64,000 nucleotides of DNA from Symbiodinium sp. CCMP2592 (GCA_905221615.1 CAJNDT010005880.1:62001-126000), one strand, 5' to 3'. Positions 1-10,615 are shown, counted from the stretch's first letter. Translations and numbers: made by a program. Notes: a model not told the origin generated them from the letters alone.

Positions 1-422
1 GCTAAGTCGCCCTGCGCCTCCAAGTATGGTCTGCTGAGAATGCGCGGGCATGGGAAATGACGTCTCTACTCCACAGGCCCAGAGAAGCATTGCTGACCCT
101 TAGGCTTCAGGAATTAACGGATTTCGGAGCCACATAGGGGCTACAAGGGGACACGATTAGGATTCGGTGCAGCCTGCGTGCAGGAAGGGTTCCCTTTAGG
201 GTTCTGGTTATGTAAGTTTTCCTATCAGGGAACCCCGATACATCCCTTAACGGACTTCTTAAACGAGGTTTTATAGTTCCGTAAAATTAAAGAAGGAAGC
301 ATTTAGGGTTCCTTCAAGGCTTCCTTCCAGGGTTCCTAAAAGGGGTTTCTTTGAAGGTGGGTTCCGTTGGGAGTTCCTTTAAGGCTCTTTCTTGCTGGGA
401 GTTCTGGGAACTCGGAGGAGGA

Positions 423-476
423 GACAACAAGCCGCCGATGCTCCTCTGTGGCGGCTGCGGAGCTCCTTATGCTTTG
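423..476 (+). CDS. weak exon-like island, Cys-X2-Cys motif
   Basis: An open frame reads DNKPPMLLCGGCGAPYAL, which resembles the start of a PHD-type zinc finger (LLC-x-x-C), but only one Cys pair is visible and no later His/Cys ligands could be linked. TTTAGGG-like DNA follows at once. A chance match is quite possible. Confidence 0.12.
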
Positions 477-483
477 AGTTCGG

Positions 484-610
484 CTTAGAGTGGGGTTTAT
501 TGGTTTGGGGGTTCAGGGGTTCAGGGTTTTAGGGGTTTAGGGGTTTGGGGGTTTGGGGGTTTGGGGGTTTAGGGTTGAGGCTTCTGGGGTTTAGGGATTT
601 TTACGGGTGA
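484..610 (+). repeat. degenerate TTTAGGG tract
   Basis: Runs of TTTGGGG, TTTAGGGG and TTCAGGG in the G-rich orientation. It is one of dozens of interstitial telomere-like tracts. The flanking 1-420 and 610-1080 hold the same motif scattered at low density and no convincing gene. Confidence 0.85.
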
Positions 611-1086
611 GGGGGCTAGAGGTTTGCAGGGAAGGGGCGTTCAGGCTCTGGGGTTTATGGGCTTATGGGCCCGACAAACCTGTGCACTTAAATCCTAAAG
701 CCTCAACCCTAAACCCCAAAGTAAGGAACCCTTATAAAACCCGTATGCCCGAAGCAACCCCAAACCCCAAGCGTTGTATATTGCTGGCTTTTCGGGCTCA
801 GGCCTCTGTAAGTTGAGTTTCGGGTTCCGCGGCTGTGTTTGGATTTTCGGTCTTTCCTAACAGCGTTTAGGGTTTAGGGCTCCTTGCCATAAGTATCTTA
901 CAATATGCCCCGGAAGCTCGATTCTAACTATCCAAGAGACTCCAATATCCCTTAAATAAAGGAATGTTCCTGAACTCATATTGGGGATCCTATTATAATT
1001 TGAGGTATATTCTTACGACGCGCGACCGGGGCCTCGCTGTGTAGCCGAAGACGGCCAGGCAGGGTTCGGGGAACTTCTGACCCTTA

Positions 1087-1198
1087 AGAAATAGAAAGTC
1101 ATATAGAGGCTTAAATAGTTACCACGCTATTTTGGGAGTTTCTTACTAGAGGAGGATAGTATAACAGGCCCCCAAACCCCATTCTAATTATCAAAGCC
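1087..1198 (+). mobile_element. family H MITE copy
   Basis: Left end resembles AATAGTTACC-CTATTTTGGG, right end CCCCATTCTAATTATC-AAAG-CCC; the two halves are imperfect inverted repeats. The following 1200-1860 holds no recognised gene. Confidence 0.55.
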
Positions 1199-1862
1199 CT
1201 TATATTAACGGTTGGAGTTTCGGGGCAAGTTCCTCCAAGGTTTCTGGGCGCTCCACGGACAACGGAGACGGAGTCCGACCCGACCGAGCCAGAGCTGCTT
1301 GGATCTCGATCCTCGGGGTGCCCTTTGAACGGCTCCTTTAAAGGACGCTATAAGGCTTACAATAAGGGGTCTTGAAAGGGTTGACAGGAATTCGAAAAAA
1401 GAACATGCTTAGCTTGCGTGCTTTGAGTTTACTGAAGTTAGGGCTTGTAGTGCTTAGCATCCGGGTCGGAAGAATTCTTAACACTATTCCTTGAGGTTCC
1501 TTAATATGAGTACAGTACAACACGTGCCCAAGACGTTGCTCGAATAGTGAAGGCCCCGACAGTAGCTTTAGGGTTTGGTTTAGGGTTCAGGGCGGATGGT
1601 GTGGATTGCACCCTACAGTCCTAAAGGGTTTGGGGAATCATCCTCTGGTGTACGGGCTTCAGGATTTCATCCTCCAAAGCATAGGTCTCAGCGGTTTACC
1701 ATCCTCATCAACAATCACATACATGCCAGGGTGAGAGCCCAAGACCCCTTAATTAAGGAACGTACGTCAAACTACAAAAACCTATTCTGACGATTCGAAG
1801 GTATACTGCTTGACGAACGGGTATTGGTCTCTCTTGGAATCTTCATGGGATGATGGCCCCTC

Positions 1863-2058
1863 CCCAGAGACTCCAATATCCCTTAATTAAGGAATATTCC
1901 TTAAATTATGGTAGGATCCCTAATATGATTTTAATTTAAGGTATATTCCTTAATTAAGGGATATTGGAGTCCCCTAAACCCTGTACCCCATAGATCCCTT
2001 AAAGGACCCCTTAAAGGGACCCTAGGTCCCTAGGTATTCCTTAATTAAGTCTCTAGGG
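1863..2058 (+). mobile_element. family A MITE, long form
   Basis: Starts CCAGAGACTCCAATATCCC, carries an internal palindrome around TTAATTAAGGAATATTCC, and continues past the usual right end through a CTATAGATCCCTTAAAGG-like tail to AGTCTCTAGGG. The same long form recurs at 19634, 43276 and 63281. An exon-like island starts 11 bases beyond its right end. Confidence 0.8.
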
Positions 2059-2068
2059 TCGTTTTCAG

Positions 2069-2342
2069 TTTCTCTCCCGCGCCCGCGAACTTCAGGACTT
2101 CCCCCACGGGCGCCTATGCGTCGAAGCTGGCGGCACCCTACAGAATGGTCAGGCGGTTTAGGGTTTAGGGTTAGGTGCTCAGAGAGCCCAATACCCCTTA
2201 ATTAGGGAATATGGCTTAAATTATATAGGGCTTCATATTATGATGTAAGCCATATTCCTTAATTAAGGGGTATTGGGCTCTCTGGGCGCAGGTGAAGTTG
2301 TAGCGGATCTCGCGGTTTCCTTAGAGCTTGAAGCGTGCACAG
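2069..2342 (+). CDS. two exon-like islands flanking a family A MITE
   Basis: Island 1 (2069-2146) follows the pyrimidine-rich acceptor GTTTTCAG and reads FLSRARELQDFPHG. Island 2 (2292-2342) follows GCGCAG, reads EVVADLAVSLELEACT and is followed by GTTCTGG. Between them lies an A element (2180-2286) whose right end sits five bases before the second acceptor. Product unknown; short open frames like these also arise by chance. Confidence 0.3.
2180..2286 (+). mobile_element. family A MITE, AGAGAGCCC variant
   Basis: Terminal inverted repeats TCAGAGAGCCCAATACCCC and GGGTATTGGGCTCTCTGGG, with TTAATTAAGG near each end. Variant also at 6182 and 8223. Confidence 0.8.
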
Positions 2343-2934
2343 GTTCTGGATTTTGAATGACCCTAGGCCATCCACCCTAATCTAAAACTCGATTTTTTAT
2401 TCAAGCCCAGCGCCTGTAATTTTGAAGGCTTATGCCCTATAAGCCCAAAACGATGCGAAGGGCTCTGAGCATTGCACTCCTGGGCCACATCTCGTTGAGA
2501 TTCCGTTGGGAAGGAAGCCCCTCCTCAATTCTGAGAATGACCGCGCTTCTTTTCCACTGCAAAAACTTAAGACCCGAAAGTGCGCACCCTCAGCCCTGAA
2601 ACCCCAAGCAGCTCTCAAGCCCCCTGCCCTTAAACCTTCAACCCTTAAAAATGAGCATCCCTAGATCTTCTTCTAGAGCTTTCAAGCTCTAAAAGCCCGT
2701 ATCTAGAGTACCTTAAAACTAAAGCTCCTGCAATAAACTCTTATTGAATTCTTGACTGCAAAAACTCACTCGAACAGCTGTAAAACCCTTTCGAACCCTT
2801 ATTGAACCCTGATGGCCCTGATACAATCCACGTAAAAACCCATGAAATCCGCCCTGAACCTCAGACCCCAATCCCTGAGAGAAGCCTTACGCCTGTCCAA
2901 AAGCACCCTCAAAACCGCTTTTCAATACCCTCAT

Positions 2935-3660
2935 CCCTCAACCCGACGCCCCAAACCACCGTAAACCCCATACCCTAAACTAAACCTGAAGCCCAAAGCC
3001 CAAACCCCCAAACCCCCAAACCCCCAAACCCCCAAACCCCCAAACCCCCAAACCCCCAAACCCCCAAACCCCCAAACCCCCAAACCCCCAATCCCCCAAA
3101 CCCCCAAACCCCCAAACCCCCAAACCCCCAAACCCCCAAACCCCCAAACCCCCAAACCCCCAAACCCCCAAACCCCCAAACCCCCAAACCCCTAAACCCC
3201 TAAACCCCTAAACCCCTAAACCCCTAAACCCCTAAACCCTAAACCCCGAACCCCTCAACCCTAAACCCCTAAACCCCTAAACCCCTAAACCCCCAAACCC
3301 CTAAACCCTCAACCCTAAACCCCCTCTGCCCTAAACCCTGAACCCCTCAACCCCAAACCCTCAACCCTAAACTCCCTAAACTCCCTAAACCCGTAAACCC
3401 CCCTAAGCCCCCTCACTCTGGGCTTCATCATGGCAAGAAGGAGCCCCCTATAGTTCCTTTGAAGGAACCCCCCTAAGTCCACAAAGCCTCTGGGCTTCCG
3501 CCTGGAAGGACGCATACCTTTAAAGGAGCCCCCTATACCCCTAAACCCCCAAACCCCCCCAAGCCCTAAACCCCCAAAACCCTAAACCTTAAGCCCACTA
3601 AACCCTCAACCCCTAAACCTCCTAAGCCCCCCTATAGTTCCTTTAAAGGAGCCCTCCTAA
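2935..3660 (+). repeat. long C-rich telomere-like tract with CCCCCAAA array
   Basis: About 190 bp (2997-3190) is a nearly perfect tandem array of the 8-mer CCCCCAAA, grading into CCCCTAAA and then degenerate CCCTAAA. The reverse strand is open in three frames only because the repeat lacks stops. The stretch 2600-2935 before it holds no gene that can be supported. Confidence 0.9.
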
Positions 3661-3669
3661 GCACCTAAG

Positions 3670-3760
3670 CCCCTCGAACTTCCGCCTCTGAAGGAAGACG
3701 GCGGCCAGCGCCGCCTCCGCGGGCTCGAAAGCCTGGGCCGCCACTGGGATTCAGAGATTT
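3670..3760 (+). CDS. exon-like island
   Basis: Between a CCCTAAA-rich left side ending CCTAAG and a TTTAGGG-rich right side starting GTTCC, an open frame reads PLELPPLKEDGGQRRL and RGLESLGRHWDSE. It is GC-rich and free of the telomere motif, unlike its surroundings. No family recognised. Confidence 0.28.
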
Positions 3761-3764
3761 GTTC

Positions 3765-4110
3765 CTTTTTTGAAGGCTTTTTTAGGGTGTAGTTTTTTTT
3801 AGGGCGTTTAGGTTTTTAGGGGTTCAGTTTTTCTTTTGTTTTTCAGGGGTTTAGGGTTTAGGGGTTTGGGTTTAGGGATTGGGGTTTAGCGTTTAGGGCT
3901 TAGGGTTTGCGCTTTGAGGGTTTTTAGGGGTTTGGGGTTTGTGGGTTTGAGGGTTTTCAGGGGTTTAGGGCCTTTAGGTTCCGTAAAAAGAGGTTCAAGG
4001 GTTGCCAAAAAGGGTTCCTTTGATGGGTTTTGGGCTTGGGTTCAGGGGTGGGTTTAGGGTCTAGGGTTTGGGGTTTGGGTTTAGGGCGTGTTTGGGGTTG
4101 GAGCTGTTTA
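3765..4110 (+). repeat. degenerate TTTAGGG tract
   Basis: G-rich orientation, with TTTAGGG, TTTGGGG and TTCAGGG mixed. It contrasts with the C-rich tract on the other side of the island at 3670-3760. Confidence 0.8.
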
Positions 4111-4349
4111 GGAGGTTTTGGGGAGGTGTTTGGATGTCTTCTGGTCTTTGGTGTGGTTTGGATGAGTTTTGGGAGGGGGTTTTGGTGCTTTGGTATGCAG
4201 GGTTGTTTCTGGGATTTGCCACCTGCCTGAAATTCAGCCTTTGTGGGCGTCTTCCGTTAAGGGCAGATAAATCGATTCAGGTATCGAGTTGATGGGGATC
4301 TTATCATTGCTATGGCAAGTACCCTGAACCCCAATCGCCTGCACGAGCA

Positions 4350-4667
4350 TTGCTCTTATTCAACATGAACAGGTTGTTATTGTTCTTTTTGTTGCCTGAG
4401 CTCCCTTCTGAATCAAGAAAGGCCTGGAGTGCAGCTGGGACGAAAGCCTCGGAGAAGGACTTGCACCTCATAATTTGCAGTGGAGGCCACACGACTGGAC
4501 CCTGGACAGGGGCCGATGAGACGAGATCATGTCTTATCCATAAAGCAGAATCTGCGATCGTTCTGATAGTTTCGGATACTAAACGTATTGCAAGTTCATG
4601 TCAATCGGCAATATTCATCTCTAGCACGGGGGTCGGAATAGTCAGGAGTAGTATCTCTTGCAGTTGA
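4350..4667 (+). other. open stretch of uncertain coding status
   Basis: Repeat-poor DNA with a 105-codon open frame rich in Leu at its start. No motif was recognised and its length is within what chance gives, so it is recorded only as a non-repeat interval. Confidence 0.15.
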
Positions 4668-4894
4668 TATGCCATGCCCCAAAACTCTGCGAAGTATTAC
4701 CCCCCACCCCTCCCCTGTATTAGGTTCTTCGGTTGGTGGATACCGATGTTCCAATTGTCGGGCTCCTACTGTTGGAGTTCAGGCTTTAAGAAACCCTGAA
4801 CCCTGAACTCTAAACCGTACGCTTCAAGATCTAAACCCCAAACCCTAGCACTCCAGCTTAAACCGCCTAAACCCTAAACCCTAACCCCCCACAG

Positions 4895-5636
4895 GAGGAA
4901 CAGCTTCGAGAGCTCATCCGCCAGCGAATTGAGGCCTTGTGTCTACCCACCCGAGTTGCACCTAGATGTGTCCTACCGTTTAGGTTTGCAGTCTCGCGCT
5001 CCGTGGCTAGCCAGTACTTGGGGAATGTACTTTAGGGGATCCCATGTAGTTTAACTGGGTTGTGCTCTGGCATAATTTTTGATTTCCCTTATTTCCTTAT
5101 AAAGGGAACCTATTCATAAATAGTTTTCAAAGGTTTTAAAGCACAACCCAGTTAAGGTAGATTGCAGCTTAAGAGGTTTGGGAGGCTTAGGATGCCACCG
5201 TTTCTTGCCAAACCCACGTGTTCGGAAGCCTTGCTGCCAGGGCAGAATGGAGCCAGCGGACGAGATACATGAGCTCTGCGCAACCGTTAACCATGAGCTG
5301 GATTACCACGAGGACTTTCAACAGCGTTTAGGGCTTTAGGGCTTTAGGGTTCACGGGCAGGGGTATAGCAGAAAGACCTCACACAGCCTGTGCCGTGCGG
5401 CTGCTGGTGCTGCTGCTGCAGTTTCAGTTCAAGTTCTTGCAGCTACCTAGGCTACCATAACCGACTTTTTTGTAGGTTCTTGTTAACCCCAATATGGAAT
5501 TTATAAAGACACTCCAAAATTTTAGGTTTTGGTAGGAGAACCACCCAAATGCCAAGCTGCGCCGAAAGAAGGACCCGGCCACCTTCAAAGCGGCTCTGCA
5601 AGCAGCGTATGGCGAAGAGCTTCAGGACACCTGGAG
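4895..5636 (+). CDS. run of three exon-like islands
   Basis: Island 1 starts at 4895 after CCCCCCACAG and reads EEQLRELIRQRIEAL. Island 2 (5241-5312) reads MEPADEIHELCATV and could end at a GA donor in phase 0. Island 3 (5536-5636) follows TTGGTAG, reads NHPNAKLRRKKDPATF and ends at GTTTAGG. Islands 2 and 3 join in phase 0. A family R MITE lies in the first gap. The charged, helix-favouring composition looks coding, but no family is recognised. Confidence 0.35.
5055..5151 (+). mobile_element. family R MITE, 97 bp, TSD TTAA
   Basis: Begins CTGGGTTGTGCT and ends AGCACAACCCAG, with near-perfect terminal inverted repeats. It is flanked by TTAA on both sides (5051-5054 and 5152-5155). Two other 97-bp copies lie at 37835 and 47950. 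Confidence 0.93.
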
Positions 5637-5760
5637 GTTTAGGGTTGTGGGGTTTGGGGTTTAGGGTTGAGGGGTTAGGGTTTAGGGATTTAGGGTCTAG
5701 GGTCTAGGATGTAGGGTGCAGGGTGCAGGGGTCAGGGGTCAGGGGTCAGGGAGGGATTTC
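5637..5760 (+). repeat. TTTAGGG-type tract
   Basis: G-rich telomere-like DNA, then a small array of GTAGGGTGCA/GGGTCA units at 5705-5755. Confidence 0.75.
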
Positions 5761-5967
5761 CCGGTTTCTGTTCCTGATTTACGCGTTCAGGGATGAAGGC
5801 TTTTTGGGAATTTGGGAAATCGGATGGCATGTGTATCCAGATTTTGAGGGGAATTTGTGTGAGCTTCTACAGCCTGACTCCTAGCCTAGAGACTTCGAAT
5901 GCTCGGGATGCTGCCAGGTTTTGCATTTGTGCAGCCCTACTGCATGAAACCTATTGTGCCCAGCCGC

Positions 5968-6074
5968 TACTTGGAGGATCATGAGTTTTAGTAAGTAGTG
6001 GAGTTATAAGTCTCCTAAGTGGGGTTTTCCTAATCATAACCTACCTGTAACCTTACGTATGAGGTCCCATGAAA
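5968..6074 (+). mobile_element. family B MITE (diverged)
   Basis: Left end CTACTTGGAGGATCATGAG and right end with GAGGTCCCATG; the central CTAAGTGGGGTTTTCC matches other B copies. Confidence 0.65.
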
Positions 6075-6181
6075 CCCTAAATTTGACCCCAAAACTCTAA
6101 ACCCAAAATCTTAAATCGAACCTCCCTTTGACTCTGGGATCCTAACCTCCAAACCTGAGATGTGTCAGAACCTCAGTTCCT

Positions 6182-6290
6182 CCCAGAGAGCCCAATACCC
6201 CTTAATTAAGGAATATAGCTTAAATTATGGCAGGATCCCTAATCTGATTTAAGGCATATTCCTTAATTAAGGGATATTGGGCTCTCTGGG
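6182..6290 (+). mobile_element. family A MITE
   Basis: Terminal repeats CCCAGAGAGCCCAATACCCC and ATTGGGCTCTCTGGG. Just to the right, 6304-6330 is the left end of a family N element (CTGGGCTCTTGTTAAGGAG) whose right end was not found. Confidence 0.85.
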
Positions 6291-6529
6291 CTGAGATCAA
6301 GAGACTGGGCTCTTGTTAAGGAGCTTTATACCTAGGCTATCCTAATAAGGAAACCCTATCATTTACTACAGGCCTTGTGATGGTAGCTTAAACTAAAGGA
6401 GCCTCTTTTACTTACGATCGGGGCCCCTGTTATGGTATTTTTTCTGAAGTTCAAGCTCCTGAAACAAGACCCCTAAACCCTAAATCCTAAACCCTACACC
6501 CTAAACCCTAAACCCTAAACCCTACCCAG

Positions 6530-6606
6530 AAGATGCAATCACGCCAGTCCTGTCCTCCTTGCTTGCCCCAGGAAGCTGCGCTCATCGTGCAGGAGACCGC
6601 GACTTA
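6530..6606 (+). CDS. exon-like island
   Basis: Preceded by tandem CCCTAAA ending CCCTACCCAG and followed by the donor GTAAGGAG. The 25 codons read DAITPVLSSLLAPGSC and AHRAGDRDL. Splice ends and composition favour an exon; function unknown. Confidence 0.35.
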
Positions 6607-6817
6607 GTAAGGAGAATGAAGAGCTTCTAACCAGGGTTTAGGGTTTAGTGGTTTAGTATAGGGGTTTAGGGGCTAGGGGTTTAGGTGTTTGGGGGTTACG
6701 GTAGCTTTTATGGAAACTTCAATAGTCTTCATGGGGCTATAGGGTCTTGGGGTTTTGGGTTCAGGGTTTAAGTCTGTGCTGAAAGGCACACTGTTCATGT
6801 GAAGGTTTTCTTGATAG

Positions 6818-7175
6818 TTGCATGGTCACTTCTTGTTGATACTACCACCATGGCTCCTCTTTTCTTCCTCCTCGCTGAACACGAAGCCCCTGGAGAGGAC
6901 AACCTTCATTCTCGCATCGGCTTCGCCGTGAGCCAAGGAGCCAATGTTCAAGACCTGTAGGGGTTTGGGGGTTTTGGGGTTTAGGGACTTTGGGGTTTAG
7001 GGATTTTGGGGTTTAGGGCGTTTGGGGTTTAGGGATTTTGGGCTTAGGGATTTTGGGCTTAGGAATTTTGGGGTTGAGGGCTTTTGGGGTTTAGGGCTTA
7101 GAGCTTCGCCAGGCCGCCGCCCCGCCCGGCAGTTTGTTCAACTCCGGAAAAGCCGGGCTGCTGGCTTTGATTGAA
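6818..7175 (+). CDS. two possible exon islands
   Basis: 6818-6955 reads VAWSLLVDTTTMAPLF then FLLAEHEAPGEDNLHS and ends at GTAGGGG. 7107-7175 is a GC-rich segment with all three + frames open, so its frame is undecided; it ends where a family B element begins with GTACTTAAATG. TTTAGGG-type DNA (6956-7095) separates them. Confidence 0.22.
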
Positions 7176-7177
7176 GG

Positions 7178-7302
7178 TACTTAAATGCTCATGGGACTTA
7201 GTAAGTAAGCTTATAAGTAGGTTATAATTAGGATAACCCCACTTAGGGGACTTATAACCCCAGTTATAACCTACTTACTAAGTCCCATGATCCTCCAAGT
7301 AG
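7178..7302 (+). mobile_element. family B MITE
   Basis: TIRs TACTTAAATGCTCATGGGAC and GTCCCATGATCCTCCAAGTA. Central arms match other B copies. Directly followed by a family J element, an arrangement repeated at 30306-30568. Confidence 0.88.
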
Positions 7303-7305
7303 AAT

Positions 7306-7445
7306 CAAAGGGGAAAAGGAGGGAGCCTTAATCAGGACCCCTGCCCTATAATGGGCTATATCATGGCTTTATCATAGCTATATTAAGGGTATATACCTAG
7401 TACCTAGGGGTCCTTCTTAAGGGTCCCTCCTTTCACCCTTGGATA
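7306..7445 (+). mobile_element. family J MITE
   Basis: Left AAGGGGAAAAGGAGGGAGCC and right GGGTCCCTCCTTTCACCCTT are inverted; the centre is AT-rich (TATATTAAGGGTATATACC). Other copies at 30434, with partial copies at 17742 and 50107. Confidence 0.8.
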
Positions 7446-7478
7446 GAAGCCCTCCTTCTAGTTCCCACTCCTAAGGCT

Positions 7479-7803
7479 CCAGACTCCAATATCCGTTCAT
7501 CAAGGAATATACCTTAAATTGTCAGAGGATCCCTAATATGATGAAAAGAGTATTCCTTAAATAAGGGATATTAAAGTCTTTGGGAAGGCTCCTACTTGCC
7601 GTTGCCTGCTGACGGTGTCAGATGTTGCCAGGAGTTGCAGTGGTTGCCTGGCGCGGCAGCAAGACGCTGGTTGAGTTGGGCACGGACCCACTGCAAACCC
7701 AGAGACTCCAATATCCCTTAATTAAGGAATATTCCTTAACTCATATTAGGATCCCTAATATGAGTTAAGGAATATTCCTGAATTAAGGGATATTGGAGTC
7801 TCC
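7479..7803 (+). mobile_element. two family A MITEs around a small island
   Basis: Copies at 7479-7585 and 7698-7803, each with CCAGAGACTCC-type ends and TTAATTAAGGAATATTCC arms. Between them 7650-7697 reads MLPGVAVVAWRGSKTL in one open frame after TGTCAG, possibly an exon. Confidence 0.75.
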
Positions 7804-7880
7804 GCAAAGCACGGGCGTGGGCATGAGAGAAAACTGTCAGGTCACAGTTCGGAGGTCGGAAGAGTTGGTGATAATGTCTT

Positions 7881-7972
7881 CCTGGACCCTAGGGAACCTG
7901 CCTTCTTAGGGCTCCCGAATATGATTTCTTTAATATAAGTCCTTGAAAAGGTAGGTTACTTGGGGTTAAGGT
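7881..7972 (-). mobile_element. family C MITE, reversed
   Basis: Reads as the reverse of ACCTTAACCCCAAGTAACCT...GGGTCCAGG. Matches copies at 10457, 13748 and 60482 throughout. Confidence 0.8.
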
Positions 7973-8222
7973 TCATATACTTACACTCTATCATACCCTA
8001 GAACTCTTCGTCCGTTTTCACTGACGCGCTTCGGGCCTTAACCCTAAACCCTCAACCCAGAAACTCAAGCCCTGAACCCTTCTTGAAGCCTTGCCAGGAC
8101 GCCGGCTTTTCACCCAGTCTCTGCCACCTGTGGTTCGATCTCACAGCTACCCGTCTCTGTTTTACAACGGTTAGAGTCTTAGGGTTCGGAGACCCAGGCT
8201 GAAAGACCAGAAGGTTGGTATT

Positions 8223-8331
8223 CCCAGAGAGCCCAATATCCCTTAATTAAGGAATATGCCTTAAATCATATTAGAGATCCTACTATAATTTAAGCTACAC
8301 TCCTTAATTAAGGGGTATTGGGCTCTCAGGG
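8223..8331 (+). mobile_element. family A MITE, AGAGAGCCC variant
   Basis: CCCAGAGAGCCCAATATCCC and GGGTATTGGGCTCTCAGGG ends. The neighbouring 8340-8600 has no gene; 8520-8600 has repeated TTACAGTA-like words. Confidence 0.8.
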
Positions 8332-8852
8332 TTCCAAGATAATTTAGAAGCCTGAATAGTTGCCTTTAGCATTCCTCAGCGTTCCTTTGTATATTTAAAC
8401 TGAAGTATATGCCAAGACCGTAGCTTAACTATCAAGGTGTGTCGGGGAGGGGGTTGGGCCCTTGACCAGCAAGCCAGCAAGATCCATGCATATTCATATT
8501 GCATCTGAGTGTCACTTGGCACCTGAGGTTGATGGTAGATGTTAATAGCTTACAGTAGCTTCTAGTAGATTACAGTATATTATAGTATGTTAAAGTAGCT
8601 TGTAATGAGACCTCTGGAACGTTCCCTTGAGAAGAGCACGAACCACTTCGTCAAAGAAAGGAACAAACACGCAGTCAAAGGCCCAGGCCGGCAAAGTGCT
8701 ACGTAGAGTTTCGGTTTGTGTTGGAAGCCTTAGGAACCCTCAGGTGGACCCCGGATAGCAGCGTGCCCATTGTGAGTTCCCTTGAATGAGAAACCCCCAC
8801 TTGTAAGAACCCTAAACCCCGAACCCTAAACCTTGGGGATGTTCTCTTGCAG

Positions 8853-9077
8853 CGGATGAGGACCAGATCCAAGCACATGGTGCAATGATGGCGGTGATTG
8901 AGCATGACTTCCTTGCGCCTTGTCAGAAACGAATTATGTCGGAACCATTGTGCAGGCATACAGTCGTATGTCTTGACAAAGACACTAAGAAGTTGTCACC
9001 AAGAGTGGGATTATGTCAAGACCAGAGCAATTCAACACCGAGGTTTCCGCCCGGTCTGTGTAGAGCTCAAGGATTTA
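8853..9077 (+). CDS. possible exon
   Basis: After TCTCTTGCAG a 75-codon open frame reads DEDQIQAHGAMMAVIEH, then DFLAPCQKRIMSEP. TTTAGGG-type DNA follows. Plausible but unsupported by any motif. Confidence 0.22.
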
Positions 9078-9286
9078 GGGTTGTAGGTTCGGGGTTCAGG
9101 GTGCAGGCCGGCTCGGCACCTAATCCGTTAGACCATACTGCTGAAAAACATGCCAAGGGACCCAGATAAAAATTAAACGAAGAGTTCTCCCTGACATTTA
9201 GTCGCTGTGGAGCCAGAACTTCGCTCGCTGCTATATACCATGTGAGAGTCTTGACAAGAGAAGTGTGTGATGAAGGAACCTCACAG

Positions 9287-9411
9287 TGTGCGAAGCCCTT
9301 GAGAACAAAGGGCTCTCAATTAGACAACCAACAGACCAGATTGCCTGGGGTATAGCAGCTGTGGAAGAGCTTGCTGATGTTGAGGGCACCTGGGGATCAA
9401 AGCGGGGAACG
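9287..9411 (+). CDS. exon-like island
   Basis: After CCTCACAG the frame reads CEALENKGLSIRQPTDQ, then IAWGIAAVEELADVEG. A GA donor (GATAGTAT) follows at 9412. No family recognised; a purine-only microsatellite begins just downstream. Confidence 0.33.
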
Positions 9412-9425
9412 GATAGTATTTATAA

Positions 9426-9485
9426 AGAGTAAAGGGGAGACCAAAAGGAAAAAGAGTGAGTGAGAAAGAGAAGGAAAGAGAGAGG

Positions 9486-9526
<41 letters not shown>

Positions 9527-9768
9527 GACCAAAGGAAGGAAGAAAGGAAGAACGACAGAGAGAGAGAGAGAGAGAGAAAGAAAGAACGAACGAACGAACG
9601 AAAGAGAGGAATAAAGAAATAACAAGGAAAAGAATGAACGAACAAAGAAGGAAAGAAGACGGAAATAAGAAAAGAAGGGGAAAGGGAGAGCGAACGAAGC
9701 GAGACAGGACGAGAGATGGAGAGAGAGTGTCTGAGAGGGAGAGCGAGAGAGCGAAGGAGGGCGGACAG
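9426..9768 (+). repeat. purine-rich GA/GAAA microsatellite block
   Basis: About 340 bp almost purely of A and G, with tandem GAGA, GAAAG and GAAC units. Long open frames on both strands here are repeat artefacts. Confidence 0.9.
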
Positions 9769-9915
9769 GTCTTTCGGAAGCGCCTAGCAGCTCGGCTGTC
9801 GGCGCTAGACGTCAGGCGGCTGGTCTTCTCAGGCACCTTGCTGCTTCTCTACAATACCCCCCGTGGAATCATCGTTGGAGCGCAATGGCTGACAGCATCG
9901 AGCATACCCCACTAG
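9769..9915 (+). CDS. exon-like island ending in a stop
   Basis: After GGACAG the frame reads VFRKRLAARLSALDVRR, LVFSGTLLLLYNTPRG and IIVGAQWLTASSIPH, then TAG. One hydrophobic stretch is present. CCCTAAAC follows. Product unknown. Confidence 0.33.
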   Translation, partial: VFRKRLAARLSALDVRRLVFSGTLLLLYNTPRGIIVGAQWLTASSIPH

Positions 9916-9949
9916 AGAGCCTTCACACCCTAAACACACAGACATGCTG

Positions 9950-10140
9950 ACATGTACAGTGTGATGATGATGCAGATTGCCACGGTCAAGATGCTGAAGA
10001 TGATGACGATGTGGAACATAGAGGTGGTAGTGATGATGACGACGATGCCGGTGAGTACGAGGGAGCATGATGGTGACAATGACGACGATGAAACTGACGG
10101 TGATGATCATGGGCTGCTCTCTGGCCATCATCAGCTTCGT
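9950..10140 (+). repeat. GAT/GAC triplet-rich stretch
   Basis: Imperfect GATGAT, GACGAT and GGTGAT triplets. Open frames on both strands are low-complexity. Confidence 0.6.
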
Positions 10141-10456
10141 AGACATGTCAATATAGACAGGGCTGAAAGCCGTTTTCTAACGTTTTACAGCCTCCGCTCT
10201 AAACTCCCATAATGTCATGGAATCCCTTGAGGAAGCTGTCAAAAGAACCCCATTGGAAATTGTGCAAGCTGCTCTATCAACATCCTTACCTTTTCAAAGG
10301 TTGATATTGACAAGAATATCAAAACGGAACACCTTTAAAACTGTAGGTTTTCAGGCTTCAGGTTATCATAACTGCAGTATAACATACCCGATTCTAATAA
10401 AGCAGTTCAAAATCTTATTCTGCTAATTAAAGCTTCTACATTACTAAGTCCCCTCT

Positions 10457-10545
10457 ACCTTAACCCCAAGTAACCTACCGTGTTAAGGACTTATAAAGAA
10501 ATCATATTCGGGAACCCTAAAAAAGTAGGTGCCTTAGGGTCCAGG
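10457..10545 (+). mobile_element. family C MITE
   Basis: ACCTTAACCCCAAGTAACCT at the left, CCTTAGGGTCCAGG at the right. Ends 25 bp before the GHSLG island. Confidence 0.85.
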
Positions 10546-10570
10546 CAAGTACCATTCAAGTTCCGGGCAG

Positions 10571-10615
10571 GCCACTCCTTGGGCGCTGGACTGGCCCAGT
10601 TCTCTGGCAGCGCTC
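10571..10615 (+). CDS. exon-like island with GHSLGAGLA lipase elbow
   Basis: After the acceptor CCGGGCAG the frame reads (G)HSLGAGLAQFSGSA. G-H-S-L-G followed by small residues is the nucleophile elbow of class 3 (alpha/beta hydrolase) lipases, where the Ser attacks acyl esters. The island could end at a GA donor, which puts the next island (10921) in phase. Only this motif supports the call; the remaining fold must come from other exons. Confidence 0.4.

Noticed and set aside
2931..3187. Three overlapping reverse-strand frames of G-V-W-G-F-G-G-L repeats
   Set aside because: Pure translation of the CCCCCAAA tandem array; an 8-bp repeat without stops is open in three frames.
9320..9836. Leu/Ser-rich and Arg/Glu-rich frames on both strands
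   Set aside because: They translate the purine-only microsatellite at 9426-9768. Only the last part, 9769-9915, was kept as a candidate.
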